Below, piece by piece: positions 23,277 through 31,261 of a DNA stretch of 31,266 nt; within the stretch, counting starts at the first letter, position 1; each line of letters starts with the position of its first letter. Under the pieces are notes generated by a model that saw only the letters and a program-made list of their open reading frames with translations, had not been told where the DNA came from and did not search any database. This DNA comes from JAAZNO01 sp012798275 (lineage in GTDB: Bacteria > Chloroflexota > Anaerolineae > B4-G1 > SLSP01): positions 1 through 31,266 of the forward strand of contig DAOPQD010000031.1 in NCBI GenBank assembly GCA_035347995.1. The letters are read 5' to 3'. The position numbers and the translations under genes are program-made.

Positions 23277-23326
23277 TGGCGCGGCCGGCGTCTGGCGGGG
23301 CAGTTTATCCCAGGAGAGGGGGAAAC

Positions 23327-23791
23327 ATGGCACTGGCTTCCAGCCCGGCCCCCTTCTATACTGGGGACATGATCAGCGTCTTGATTGTGGACGAGCATGA
23401 GCCAGTACGGCAAGCATTAGAAGCCTGCCTGGCCGCAACCGGCGATGTACAGGTCGTGAAGAGCACCGGTCGGTACGCGCAGGCGGTAGAATCTGCACGC
23501 GCGCTCTTGCCGGATGTGATTCTGTTGGAGACGAAGACGCCCGATGGCCTGGCGACGCTGGCGGCGTTGCGCGCGGCGGCCCCGCATTCCGCGATCATCG
23601 TGCTCACCTCCTATCCCGACAGCCGGGAGGAAGAGGCCGTCCTGGCGGCCGGCGCGGTAGCTTATGTGCTCAAGACGCTCGATACTCAGGCGCTGATTCA
23701 GGCCATCCGTTCCGCCCCCGAGGCAGGTCTCCCGGATGCCGATCCGCTAGAAAAGGAGATGACTCCGAAAGAGGGCGCGGTCCGGGGGTGA
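23327..23791 (+). CDS. stand-alone receiver-like protein with Asp-to-Glu at the phospho-acceptor
   Basis: This is a single receiver domain of NarL type without an output domain. ATG 23327 has GGAG/GAGGGGG upstream. The receiver itself begins at ATG 23369 (MISVLIVDEHEPVRQALEACL), which is a plausible alternative start with no ribosome site. Counting from 23369: acidic pair D8-E9, Glu54 in PDVILLETKTPDG where Asp is expected, T80 in VLTSYPD and K102 in YVLK. The end, EMTPKEGAVRG, resembles the first residues of a LuxR-type HTH (LTPRE-EVLR), but the gene stops there. It may be a truncated regulator or a phosphorylation-independent signalling partner. It is divergent from the glutaredoxin operon. 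Confidence 0.8.
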   Translation: MALASSPAPFYTGDMISVLIVDEHEPVRQALEACLAATGDVQVVKSTGRYAQAVESARALLPDVILLETKTPDGLATLAALRAAAPHSAIIVLTSYPDSREEEAVLAAGAVAYVLKTLDTQALIQAIRSAPEAGLPDADPLEKEMTPKEGAVRG

Positions 23792-23810
23792 AGGCCCCCC
23801 CTTCATTTTT
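23789..23810 (+). terminator. terminator of the receiver gene
   Basis: TGAAGG (23789-23794) and CCTTCA (23800-23805) pair around a CCCCC loop and run into TTTTT (23806-23810). It overlaps the stop codons of both the receiver gene and the convergent hemW. Confidence 0.65.
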
Positions 23811-25041
23811 CCGGGCGGATTTCTTCCCCGTCTGACTCCGGTAGGAACGCTCCGAAGACTTGATTCCCCAGCAGTCGTCCCCGCGCGGTGAGCCGCACGC
23901 GCGCGCCATCCCACGAGAGCAGCCCGTAGCGCTGATACGTCTCGATAGCGGCACCGTAGGCCTCTGCCAGGCCAAGGCCAAAGCGGACGCGAAAAGCCGC
24001 GTCGGTGACGCCTTCTGCCAGGCGCAGCCCCAGCATCATCGTCTCGCCGAGCTCCAGAGCGGGGGAGATCGTCTCCGCTTCCGCCGCCGGCGTTTCCCCG
24101 GCGTTGACGGCGGCGATGTAGGCGGCGGGATCCGTGAGGTTGCTCCAACGGCGGCGCTCCAGATAGCTGTGGGCGGCGACGCCGAGGCCGAGCCAGGCGC
24201 CGTTGCGCCAGTAGTGGAGGTTGTGCCGCGAAATCCACGGCCCGATGGCCTCGGTGCATCCGGCCGGGGGCAAGGCCCAGATCTCGGGCGCGGGGGCGGC
24301 TCCGCGTGCCCAGTTGGAGATCTCGTATTGCCAGAAGCCCGCGCGGTGCAGGCGGTCACTGCTCCATTCGTAGAGGTCGGCGGCGAGATCGGGGTCTGGT
24401 TCGGGCACCGCGCGGCGCGTGACTGCCTCCGCGAGCGGCGTCCCCGGCTCCAGGGTCAGCGCGTAGAGCGAGAGGTGTTCTGGCGCCAGCGCGAGGGTCG
24501 CTTCGAGGGTGTGCTGCCATTGCGTCAGCGTCTGTCCAGGCAGGCCGAAGATCAAATCGAGGTTGAGGTTGTCGAAACCGGCCTGGCGGGCGGCCGCTAC
24601 GGTGCGGGTGGCCTCTTCCCACGTGTGGATGCGGCCCAGCAGGCGCAATTCCCCGGCGTCGGCGGATTGAACGCCGAGGCTGAGCCGGTTCACGCCGGCC
24701 CGGCGCAAGGCGCTGAGTTGTTCCAGCTGCACCGTCCCCGGATTGGCCTCCAGGGTGATTTCGGCGGCAGGGGAGAGGCGCAGGTCCTCGCGCGCGGCCT
24801 CGATGAGGGCGGCGACGGCGGCCGGGGGCAGTAGGGAGGGTGTCCCGCCGCCAAAGTAGAGCGTCGTCGTGCTCGCGGTGGGATGTCGCGCCAGCAGCGT
24901 GGTCGCCTGCCGACGCAGCTCCGTGAGCAAGGCAGCGGCATAGGGCGTCAGCAGGGCCGGGCGGTCGGCGTAGGTCACGAAATCGCAGTACGTGCAGCGC
25001 CGCACGCAGAAGGGGACGTGAATGTAGAGCGCGAGATCCAT
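23803..25041 (-). CDS. hemW: HemW-like radical SAM protein (heme chaperone family)
   Basis: This is a radical SAM protein related to HemN. HemW members bind heme and are thought to insert it into respiratory proteins, and they lack the coproporphyrinogen dehydrogenase activity. The product is 412 residues. The [4Fe-4S] motif is FCVRRCTYCDF (C12, C16, C19), without the extra cysteine of true HemN. YFGGGTPSLL, ITLEANPG, LSLGVQSAD and DLIFGLPGQT are family signatures, and RHNLHYW matches the HemW HNxxYW box. The C-terminal winged-helix-like part ends in GRLLGNQVFGAFL. The start ATG 25041 has only a weak GAGG at 12 nt. The gene follows an ABC ATPase by 14 nt and is probably cotranscribed. Confidence 0.92.
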   Translation of the reverse strand: MDLALYIHVPFCVRRCTYCDFVTYADRPALLTPYAAALLTELRRQATTLLARHPTASTTTLYFGGGTPSLLPPAAVAALIEAAREDLRLSPAAEITLEANPGTVQLEQLSALRRAGVNRLSLGVQSADAGELRLLGRIHTWEEATRTVAAARQAGFDNLNLDLIFGLPGQTLTQWQHTLEATLALAPEHLSLYALTLEPGTPLAEAVTRRAVPEPDPDLAADLYEWSSDRLHRAGFWQYEISNWARGAAPAPEIWALPPAGCTEAIGPWISRHNLHYWRNGAWLGLGVAAHSYLERRRWSNLTDPAAYIAAVNAGETPAAEAETISPALELGETMMLGLRLAEGVTDAAFRVRFGLGLAEAYGAAIETYQRYGLLSWDGARVRLTARGRLLGNQVFGAFLPESDGEEIRPEK

Positions 25042-25055
25042 GCCGGCAGCAGCCT

Positions 25056-26021
25056 CTATGAGATGCCGCCCTGTGTCAGATCGAGAAAGAGGTTTTCCAG
25101 CGTCTCGCGTTCCTCTGTGAAGGCGAACACGGGGAATCCGTTCGCCACAAGGGCGGCGAGCAGGCCCGCAAGCGTGGCGTCATCGCCTTCGACGGCGACC
25201 ACGAGCTCGGAATGCGGGACATCGCCGTTGAGCGGCGGCGCCGGGGCGACGCTGAGGATTGTCGGCTGTTGCGCGAGCCAGGCCTGCGCGTCGTCGGGGG
25301 GGCCGAGGAGCGTGATCCGCGCGCGGCGATGAGGGCGCACCTGGCGGCGGATTTCTTCTGGCGCGCCGGCAGCGACCATGCGCCCTTGTTCGAGAATGCC
25401 GATGTGCGTGGCGATGTCATCGAGCTCGCGCAGGACGTGGGAGGAGATGAAGATGGTTTTGCCGAGCTCCTGCAAGGCGCGGAGGATGTCGCGCAGCTCG
25501 ACGCGCGCGCGGGGATCGAGGCCCGCTGCCGGTTCATCGGCGAGGATGAGCAGCGGCTCATGGACGAGCGCCCGCGCCAATCCCAGCCGTTGGCGCATCC
25601 CACGGGAAAGGGTGCGGACTTCGTCGGTGGCGCGCGGGGTCAAACCCACCAGGTCCAGCAGGTCGGCGACGATGCTGCGACGTTTTTCCGGCGCGATCCC
25701 GTAGCAGGCGGCGAAGAATTCCAGGTATTCCACGGCGGACATTTCATCGTAGAGGCCGAATTCGTCGGGGATGTAGCCGAGGAGCCGTCGCACGTCGCGG
25801 GAATGGGTGCGGGTGGAATAGCCGCCCAGGCGGACATCGCCCTGCTCGAAGGCCAGCAGGGTGGCGATGATGCGGATGGTCGTGGTCTTGCCGGCGCCGT
25901 TGGGGCCGACAAAGGCGTAGATGGCGCCCTCTTCGACCTGCAAGTTGAGCGCCTGGAGCGCAGGACGAGGCGCTTTGCGATAGGTTTTGGTCAGATTTTC
26001 GATTTCGAGAATTGCGGCCAT
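25056..26021 (-). CDS. ABC transporter ATP-binding protein (orphan, DrrA/CcmA-like)
   Basis: This is the ATPase subunit of an ABC exporter or gliding-type transporter of the CcmA/NatA/DrrA class. The product is 321 residues. Walker A is GPNGAGKTTT (39-48). The Q-loop region contains GYIPDEFGLYDEMSAVEYLEF, the signature is LSRGMRQRLGLARAL, Walker B is LLILADEPAAGLDP, and the H-loop is ISSHVLREL. A C-terminal extension of about 100 residues (from HRRARITLLGPPDD) is of the kind seen in this class. No permease is adjacent, so its partner is unknown; hemW downstream is not an obvious one. No ribosome site is present: the -10 box lies 9 nt before ATG 26021, which implies a nearly leaderless mRNA. 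Confidence 0.92.
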   Translation of the reverse strand: MAAILEIENLTKTYRKAPRPALQALNLQVEEGAIYAFVGPNGAGKTTTIRIIATLLAFEQGDVRLGGYSTRTHSRDVRRLLGYIPDEFGLYDEMSAVEYLEFFAACYGIAPEKRRSIVADLLDLVGLTPRATDEVRTLSRGMRQRLGLARALVHEPLLILADEPAAGLDPRARVELRDILRALQELGKTIFISSHVLRELDDIATHIGILEQGRMVAAGAPEEIRRQVRPHRRARITLLGPPDDAQAWLAQQPTILSVAPAPPLNGDVPHSELVVAVEGDDATLAGLLAALVANGFPVFAFTEERETLENLFLDLTQGGIS

Positions 26022-26030
26022 GTCGAGCTG

Positions 26031-26058
26031 AGTATAGAGCGGTTGAAAGGGTTGTCAA
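26031..26058 (-). promoter_or_regulatory. consensus sigma-70 promoter giving a near-leaderless mRNA for the ABC ATPase
   Basis: On the minus strand TTGACA (26058-26053) and TATACT (26036-26031) are separated by 16 nt. Transcription would start about 7 nt after the -10 box, only 2-3 nt before the ATG at 26021. Confidence 0.7.
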
Positions 26059-26091
26059 TCGGGCCGTTTGGGTATATGCTGCTGCGAAGAG

Positions 26092-26126
26092 GGCGAATCG
26101 GCGAATCAGCGAGTCAGCGAATCTCA
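26092..26126. repeat. 8-bp tandem array (AGCGAATC type)
   Basis: Consecutive octamers read GGCGAATC, GGCGAATC, AGCGAGTC and AGCGAATC. It is the best-preserved copy of the array family also seen at 28-66 and 16795-16830. It lies in the 313-nt intergenic region between the ABC ATPase and the TPR gene. Confidence 0.8.
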
Positions 26127-26186
26127 AAATCACTTGCATGGCAAATGTTATGCAAACTTCAGGCTGTGCTCTGGCCCTCCACACAA

Positions 26187-26274
26187 CGCGCTTCAGCGCG
26201 GTTGGCTTCTGTCACGCTGGGGATGGAATCCCCAGCCAACCGGTGAGCCGTCGCAATCTCTCCTTACGACTCAC
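26187..26274. repeat. composite repeat: CGCGCTTCAGCGCG, nested inverted repeat and GTGAGCC element (copy D)
   Basis: CGCGCTTCAGCGCG (26187-26200) is followed by CGGTTGGCT (26199-26207), whose complement AGCCAACCG closes at 26234-26242. Nested inside, GCTGGGGAT (26216-26224) pairs with ATCCCCAGC (26228-26236) around GGA. Then GTGAGCCGTCGCAATC...ACGACTCAC (26243-26274) gives another copy of the dispersed hairpin element. Three repeat modules thus meet in under 90 bp. Confidence 0.75.
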
Positions 26275-26334
26275 ATTCACGGCTGCGTTGGACTGGAACG
26301 CGCGGCCTGGTTGCAGGGGGAGGATGTCCGGTAG

Positions 26335-27294
26335 ATGGGCAAGGCGGAGTTGTTCAGCATTTCGGGCCGCAAGGCGCCGATGACGCCCCTGGAGGCGCTG
26401 CGCTCGCTGCTCGACTCCCTGGAGCAGGGGGTGGGTGACCTTTCCCGCAGCGACGCGCCGACGGCATTGCAACTTCCTGCAGGGTTCGATCAAGCGGCAG
26501 CGTTGTTGACGACGCTCCGCGAACGGGGCGCCAACGTGACGGCGGAACAGACGCGCTTCGACACGGTCGCGGCGCAGTATCGTCGCAAGGCGGCGCTGTT
26601 CCTGAAGCGCATCGGCGGCGCGAGGGTGCTCGCCGCTCGCCGGCAGGAGGTGCAGCCCGACGCTGACGCCTGGTGGTGGACGCTGGATCTCTGGCTGGCC
26701 GCCCGGCGCCGGGAGGCGCGGCGTCGCAGCTTGCGTTGGGCGGCGATCGCCGTGGTCTTGCTCGCCGCATTGGGCTTCGTCTATGCGCGTTTCTTCGCGC
26801 CTGACCCGACCGCGAAGGCCGTGTATCGCGCGCAGCTGCAGGCGACAGATCTGGCGGCGGCGGGTGATTACGCGGGAGCGCTGGAGCAGACGGAACGCGC
26901 GTTGGCGCTCGACCCTGCCAATCCCGAGCTGCTGATGTTGAAGGGCGTGTTGCTCTCCGCGCTGGGCGATCCCCTGGCAGAGGAGACGTTCGCCGCGGCG
27001 GAGGCGACCTGCAGCAGCCGTGAGGCATATCTGACGCTTCGCGGGCAGCTCGAGGTGCAGACGGGGCGATGGGAAGCTGCCCGGCAGACGGCGGAGGCTT
27101 TGTTGGAGGTCGCCCCGCGTTCGGCGGTCGCGCATCTGTACCGGGGGATCGCGGCGGAGGCCTCCGGCGACTTTCCGCAGGCCCGGGCGGATTACGAACG
27201 GGCGGGCGAACTGGCGCAGGAGCAAGGCCTGCATGAGGTGTACGTCACCTCGCGCAACTTGCTGGCGAATGTGTTGATGCGGACGACGCCCTGA
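26335..27294 (+). CDS. membrane-anchored TPR-like protein, function unknown
   Basis: The product is 319 residues. The N-terminal part (about 1-130) is polar and helical, rich in Arg and Ala, and cytoplasmic by the positive-inside rule (AARRREARRRSLRW). A single membrane segment follows (WAAIAVVLLAALGFVYARFF, about 134-153). The C-terminal part (about 160-319) consists of tetratricopeptide-like helix pairs, for example LAAAGDYAGALEQTERALALDPANPELLMLKGVLL and EASGDFPQARADYERAGELA. Such parts usually hold other proteins together. The ATG at 26335 has GGGGGAGG about 11 nt upstream, which is long. No partner is evident from the neighbours; a nitroreductase follows 35 nt later and may be cotranscribed. 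Confidence 0.82.
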   Translation: MGKAELFSISGRKAPMTPLEALRSLLDSLEQGVGDLSRSDAPTALQLPAGFDQAAALLTTLRERGANVTAEQTRFDTVAAQYRRKAALFLKRIGGARVLAARRQEVQPDADAWWWTLDLWLAARRREARRRSLRWAAIAVVLLAALGFVYARFFAPDPTAKAVYRAQLQATDLAAAGDYAGALEQTERALALDPANPELLMLKGVLLSALGDPLAEETFAAAEATCSSREAYLTLRGQLEVQTGRWEAARQTAEALLEVAPRSAVAHLYRGIAAEASGDFPQARADYERAGELAQEQGLHEVYVTSRNLLANVLMRTTP

Positions 27295-27329
27295 AGGGGC
27301 GTGGAAACGATGAGTCGAGAGGAGTGTCA

Positions 27330-28124
27330 ATGATCACTAATCCGGTCCTGGAACTATTGCAGCAGCGTAAGTCACTTCGCAAGTACACGGACGAGATGCC
27401 TTCGGAGGAGATGTTGACGGCGGTAGTGCGCGCGGGGCAGCAGGCGCCCTTCGCCTATCAGATGGGCAGCCTGTTGCTGTCGCGCCGGCGAAAGCAGAAT
27501 CCCTTCCATGCGCCCTGGCTTTTCACCCTTTGCGTGGATGCGCACCGTCTGGAACGGGTGCTGGCGCGGCGAAACTGGCGCATCGTCTCGAATGACCTGG
27601 CGCTGCTGCTCTTTGGCATTCAGGACACGGCGCTGATGGCGGAGAACATGGTCATCGCGGCGGAGAGCCTGGGGTTGGGGAGTTGCTTTTTGGGGAATGC
27701 GCCTTATCGCGCCAAAGCCATCGCTGAGAAATATCACTTGCCGCCGCGGGTGTTTCCCCTCGTGCAGTTGACGATGGGCTATCCTGCCGAAGCGCCGCCC
27801 CCGCGTCCGCGCTATCCGCTGGAATTTACGCTTTTCGAGGATCGCTACCCGGATCTGGATGAGGAGGCCGTCGCTGCGGCGATGGCGGTGATGGACGAGG
27901 GCTATCTCGCGCAGGACTATTATCGGCGTGCCAATTACAAGATTCCGCTGACGGGCGGGCGCGAGGAGACCTTCGATTTCTCCACCTACAGCTGGACGGA
28001 ACACATCGCGCGCAAGGTGGGACAGTGGGATCCGCTGCCGGAGGCGTTGCTTGAGCAGCTGGCCTATTGCGGGTTCCACATCGCCGGCGCACAAGGGGAG
28101 CAACATCGTCCCGATTCGGAATAA
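27330..28124 (+). CDS. nitroreductase-family FMN-dependent oxidoreductase
   Basis: This is a flavin oxidoreductase of the nitroreductase superfamily that uses NAD(P)H to reduce nitro, quinone or other substrates. The physiological substrate is unknown. The product is 264 residues. The FMN-phosphate site RKSLRKY (13-19) opens the protein, and QDTALMAENMVIAAESLGLGSCFLGN is the central family helix and loop. LVQLTMGYPAEAPPPRPRYPLE is the typical C-terminal stretch. The start ATG 27330 has AGGAG 6 nt upstream and is preferred to GTG 27324. It lies 35 nt after the TPR gene on the same strand. Confidence 0.9.
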   Translation: MITNPVLELLQQRKSLRKYTDEMPSEEMLTAVVRAGQQAPFAYQMGSLLLSRRRKQNPFHAPWLFTLCVDAHRLERVLARRNWRIVSNDLALLLFGIQDTALMAENMVIAAESLGLGSCFLGNAPYRAKAIAEKYHLPPRVFPLVQLTMGYPAEAPPPRPRYPLEFTLFEDRYPDLDEEAVAAAMAVMDEGYLAQDYYRRANYKIPLTGGREETFDFSTYSWTEHIARKVGQWDPLPEALLEQLAYCGFHIAGAQGEQHRPDSE

Positions 28125-28140
28125 TTCCGGAGCGGCTATG

Positions 28141-28204
28141 CCTCAGAAAATAGAAGTAGTGAGCCGTGAGTAGTGAGCCGTCACAACCTCTGCTCCGACT
28201 CACG
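28141..28204 (-). repeat. hairpin-forming dispersed element (copy E), possible terminator of the nitroreductase gene
   Basis: On the minus strand it reads CGTGAGTCGGAGCAGAGG, TGTGACGGCTCAC and TCACGGCTCAC, and ends CTTCTATTTTCTGAGG. On the plus strand CGTGAGT (28166-28172) and ACTCACG (28198-28204) pair and are followed by TTTT, so it could end the nitroreductase transcript. It is not followed by a start codon here, unlike copies B and C. Confidence 0.65.
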
Positions 28205-28228
28205 TTTTCATGGCCTGGGCGCCTGATT

Positions 28229-31200
28229 CTATGAGGACTTTGGCCCGTTGTTAGAACTCCGGCTCAACGCCTGCGCGATGACACTGGCGAGGTGTTCTAC
28301 TTCCGGCGGCTTGAGCAGCCAATCGGTGAGCCCCTGCGCGCGCAACTCGTCGAGTTCGGTCAGGAGAGGGTAGCCGCTCAGGATGATCACCGGCTGTTGC
28401 AATCCACGTTGACGCAGCGCTCCCAGCAATGCCTCCCCGCCCATCTCCGGCATGATGAAATCACTGAGGATCAGGGCGATCTCCTGGGGATGCTGTTCGA
28501 CAATCGCCAGCGCCTCGTAGCCGTTTGCCGCTTGATAGGTACGATAATTCAGGAGCTCCAGGGTGTTGACCAGCGTGCTGCGGACGCTGACGTCATCCTC
28601 GACGACCAGCACATACTGACCCTGCCCCAGGGCCAGCGGCTCCTGGCTGGGAGCGGGCGCGCTGGTCTCGCGGGTGAGGACGGCCGGCAGGTAGATCGTG
28701 AAAGTAGTTCCTTCCCCGAGGCGTGTTGTGATCCCAATCTCGCCTTGATGCTGTTTGACGATGCCGTGAACCTGTGCCAGTCCCAACCCTGTGCCTCTGC
28801 CGGGGGGCTTGGTGGTGAAGAACGGCTCGAACATGTGAGCGAGTACGTCGGAAGGAATGCCGCTGCCGGTGTCGGTAATACTGAGCTGGACCCACGCGCC
28901 GGGTTCCAGTTCGGGGAGCGGCGCTGCCGCGCGGTCGGCAAAGTTCAGGCGCCTAAGCCCGATGCACAGCTCTCCCCCTTGAGGCATGGCGTCCCGCGCA
29001 TTGACTGCGAGGTTGAAAAGCGCTTGCTGCAGGCGCGTGGGATCGGCATTGACGATGAATTCGTCTCCTTCTGCCTTCAGGGTGAGGTGAATGTTCTCCG
29101 GCAAGGTGCGTTCCAGCAGCTGGAGCTGTTCCTTCACGAAGGGCAACAGGTCCAGCGGGCGGCGTTCCAGGATGGCGCGGCGGCTGAAATCCACAATCTG
29201 CTGAATCAGGTCGGCGGCGCGTTTGGATTGTTCCAGGATGACGCGCAGGCGTCCCGCAAGGCCCTCCGGCAGGTCCGGCGCTTTCAACGCCATCTGTGCG
29301 TAGAGCACAATGACCGCCAGGATGTTGTTGAAATCGTGGGCGATGCCGGCCGCGAGCTGGCCGACGGCGGCGAGGCGCTCCTGCTGGATCATGCGCTTTT
29401 GCGTGTCCTGGAGTTCCGCCAGCGCTTCCAGCAGCTGCCGATTGCTTTCGCGCAGGGCTTCTTCATCATGCCGGCGCTTCGTGATGTCATGCCCGATGCC
29501 GATAATGCCGATCACCTCTCCTTGATCATCGCGCAGCGGCAGTTTGGAAGTGAGCAGCCAGCGTGCCTCACCGGAGGGGCGGACGAGGCGCTCCTCGCGG
29601 TCGAAGAGGGGGGCGCCGGTACGAATCACCTCTTCGTCATCTTCGGCGAATTCTGCGGCGACCTCCGACGGGAAGATGTCGAAATCGGTCTTGCCCAACG
29701 CGCTGGCTTCGTCGGTAAGGCCCATGTTTGTGATATCGGCGCGGTTGGCCAGCACCTTGCGCAGCTGCAGGTCTTTGACATACACGGCATCGGGTAGATT
29801 GTCAATTAGCGTGCGGAGGAGGATCCGTTCGCGCGCCAGCGCTTCCTCGGCTTGTTTGCGCGCTGTGATGTCTTCGATGACGCTGATGAAGTGGGTGGGA
29901 GCCCCGTTTTCATCTCGCAGCAGCGAGGCGGTGAGGCCGACCCACACCAGCGAGCCATCGGGGCGCAGGTAACGCTTTTCACGCTGATAGGTTTCCTGTT
30001 TCCCGGCGAGCAGCGTCTCCGCCAAATGCTCATCGAGGGGCAGGTCACCGGGATAGGTGATGTCCTGGAAGCTGCGCGCCAGCAATGCTTCACGCGAGTA
30101 GCCTGTGATCTCGCAGAAGCGGTCATTGATGCGCAGGAAGCGCCCGTCGAGTGTGGTGTGGCTGATACCTACCGCCACCTTTTCGAACGTGTTACGGTAC
30201 CGCAGCTCGCTTTCGCGCAGGGCCTCGGTCATCTGGCGGCGTGCGGTGATGTCTTCGACAACGGCGATATAGTATTCGGGCTTGCCTTCGAGGTCGCGCT
30301 GCAGCGAAACGGTGACGTTGGCCCAGAAGTGACTGCCATCTTTGCGGATGTAGCGTTTTTCCAGCGCGAAGGTGTCTTGTTCACCCCGCCTCAATTTCTC
30401 AGCCAACTTCCGATTGGGTTCCCGATCGTCGGGGTGGGTGATGTCTTGTGGGCTCCGCTGTAGCAGCTCTTCGGCAGTGTAGCCCGTCATCTGGCAGAAT
30501 TGCTGATTGACCCGCAAGAAGCGCCCCTCCAGGTCGGCCAGGGTAATGCCCATGGCGGCCTGTTCGAAGATGCTGCGAAACCGCACCTCGCTGGCGGTGA
30601 GCTCCAGGGTCGCGCGCTGCTGTCGTTCCACGTATGACGCGATGATGTCACCAGTTATCAGGCCCACAAAGATGAAGATCACCAGGGCAATGAGCTCTCG
30701 TGGATCATTGGGAGGAAATACGCCGGCGGGGAAGTCGAGCTCGATGAAGATGCTAAAAGCCATCAGCAGCATTACCCACAAAAACAAGGCGCTGAGGAAT
30801 GTGGTGAGCACGATCTTGCTGTTATCACGGGATTCCGGCTTTACCGGCAGGCGTAGAAGTTGGCGCACTTCGGGGAGGATGAGGAGCGTTGTCGCGGCGC
30901 TGAAGGCGAGAAAGAGGTTGAGTGTGCCTTTGACAACGACCCCATTCAGTATTTCTACCGGCAGGGAAGTGAGAGCCTGAGGCGCCCAGCTCGGCGGATT
31001 GGCAGCGAGCGCGTACGGATACCCGTAGCGGGTACTCGCTGCATAAACCGCGGCGTAAAGAACCTGGACTGTCAGGGGGTGATTCCAGAAAGAGGGACGT
31101 TGGGCATACTTTTGGGCGCCATAGCCGTGCCAGGTAAACCATCCCAGGATCAGCACGGCGGTGATGGCATTGGCCCAACCATTGGTGTCCCACAAGAAGA

Positions 31201-31261
31201 AGGGGTAGAGGGCGCCGCCAAAGAGCCCTGCAATGAGGCCATAGCGCGCTCCGTAAGCCAT
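28229..31261 (-). CDS. multi-PAS hybrid sensor histidine kinase with C-terminal receiver; 5' end possibly outside the window
   Basis: This is a membrane sensor kinase of at least 1010 residues. Five or six hydrophobic segments lie within about 1-215 (GLIAGLFGGALYPFFLW; IVLTTFLSALFLWVMLLMAFSIF; LIALVIFIFVGLITGDII). Three PAS/PAC units follow at about 226-343, 352-469 and 480-600, each ending in a VVEDITARR-like PAC motif. The kinase core is of NtrB type, with phospho-acceptor His642 in AAGIAHDFNNILAVI. The HATPase has NLAVNARDAMPQGG, DTGSGIP and GTGLGLAQVHGIVKQHQG. The receiver has Asp934 in LILSDFIMPEMGG and Lys in LLKPPE. ATG 31261 is only 5 nt from the edge, so neither its ribosome site nor a longer N-terminus can be judged. 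Confidence 0.92.
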   Translation of the reverse strand: MAYGARYGLIAGLFGGALYPFFLWDTNGWANAITAVLILGWFTWHGYGAQKYAQRPSFWNHPLTVQVLYAAVYAASTRYGYPYALAANPPSWAPQALTSLPVEILNGVVVKGTLNLFLAFSAATTLLILPEVRQLLRLPVKPESRDNSKIVLTTFLSALFLWVMLLMAFSIFIELDFPAGVFPPNDPRELIALVIFIFVGLITGDIIASYVERQQRATLELTASEVRFRSIFEQAAMGITLADLEGRFLRVNQQFCQMTGYTAEELLQRSPQDITHPDDREPNRKLAEKLRRGEQDTFALEKRYIRKDGSHFWANVTVSLQRDLEGKPEYYIAVVEDITARRQMTEALRESELRYRNTFEKVAVGISHTTLDGRFLRINDRFCEITGYSREALLARSFQDITYPGDLPLDEHLAETLLAGKQETYQREKRYLRPDGSLVWVGLTASLLRDENGAPTHFISVIEDITARKQAEEALARERILLRTLIDNLPDAVYVKDLQLRKVLANRADITNMGLTDEASALGKTDFDIFPSEVAAEFAEDDEEVIRTGAPLFDREERLVRPSGEARWLLTSKLPLRDDQGEVIGIIGIGHDITKRRHDEEALRESNRQLLEALAELQDTQKRMIQQERLAAVGQLAAGIAHDFNNILAVIVLYAQMALKAPDLPEGLAGRLRVILEQSKRAADLIQQIVDFSRRAILERRPLDLLPFVKEQLQLLERTLPENIHLTLKAEGDEFIVNADPTRLQQALFNLAVNARDAMPQGGELCIGLRRLNFADRAAAPLPELEPGAWVQLSITDTGSGIPSDVLAHMFEPFFTTKPPGRGTGLGLAQVHGIVKQHQGEIGITTRLGEGTTFTIYLPAVLTRETSAPAPSQEPLALGQGQYVLVVEDDVSVRSTLVNTLELLNYRTYQAANGYEALAIVEQHPQEIALILSDFIMPEMGGEALLGALRQRGLQQPVIILSGYPLLTELDELRAQGLTDWLLKPPEVEHLASVIAQALSRSSNNGPKSS

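Noticed and set aside
26187..26274. CRISPR-like array from the cluster of repeats
   Set aside because: The repeats are palindromic modules of different sequence without equal spacing or unique spacers, and there are no cas genes.
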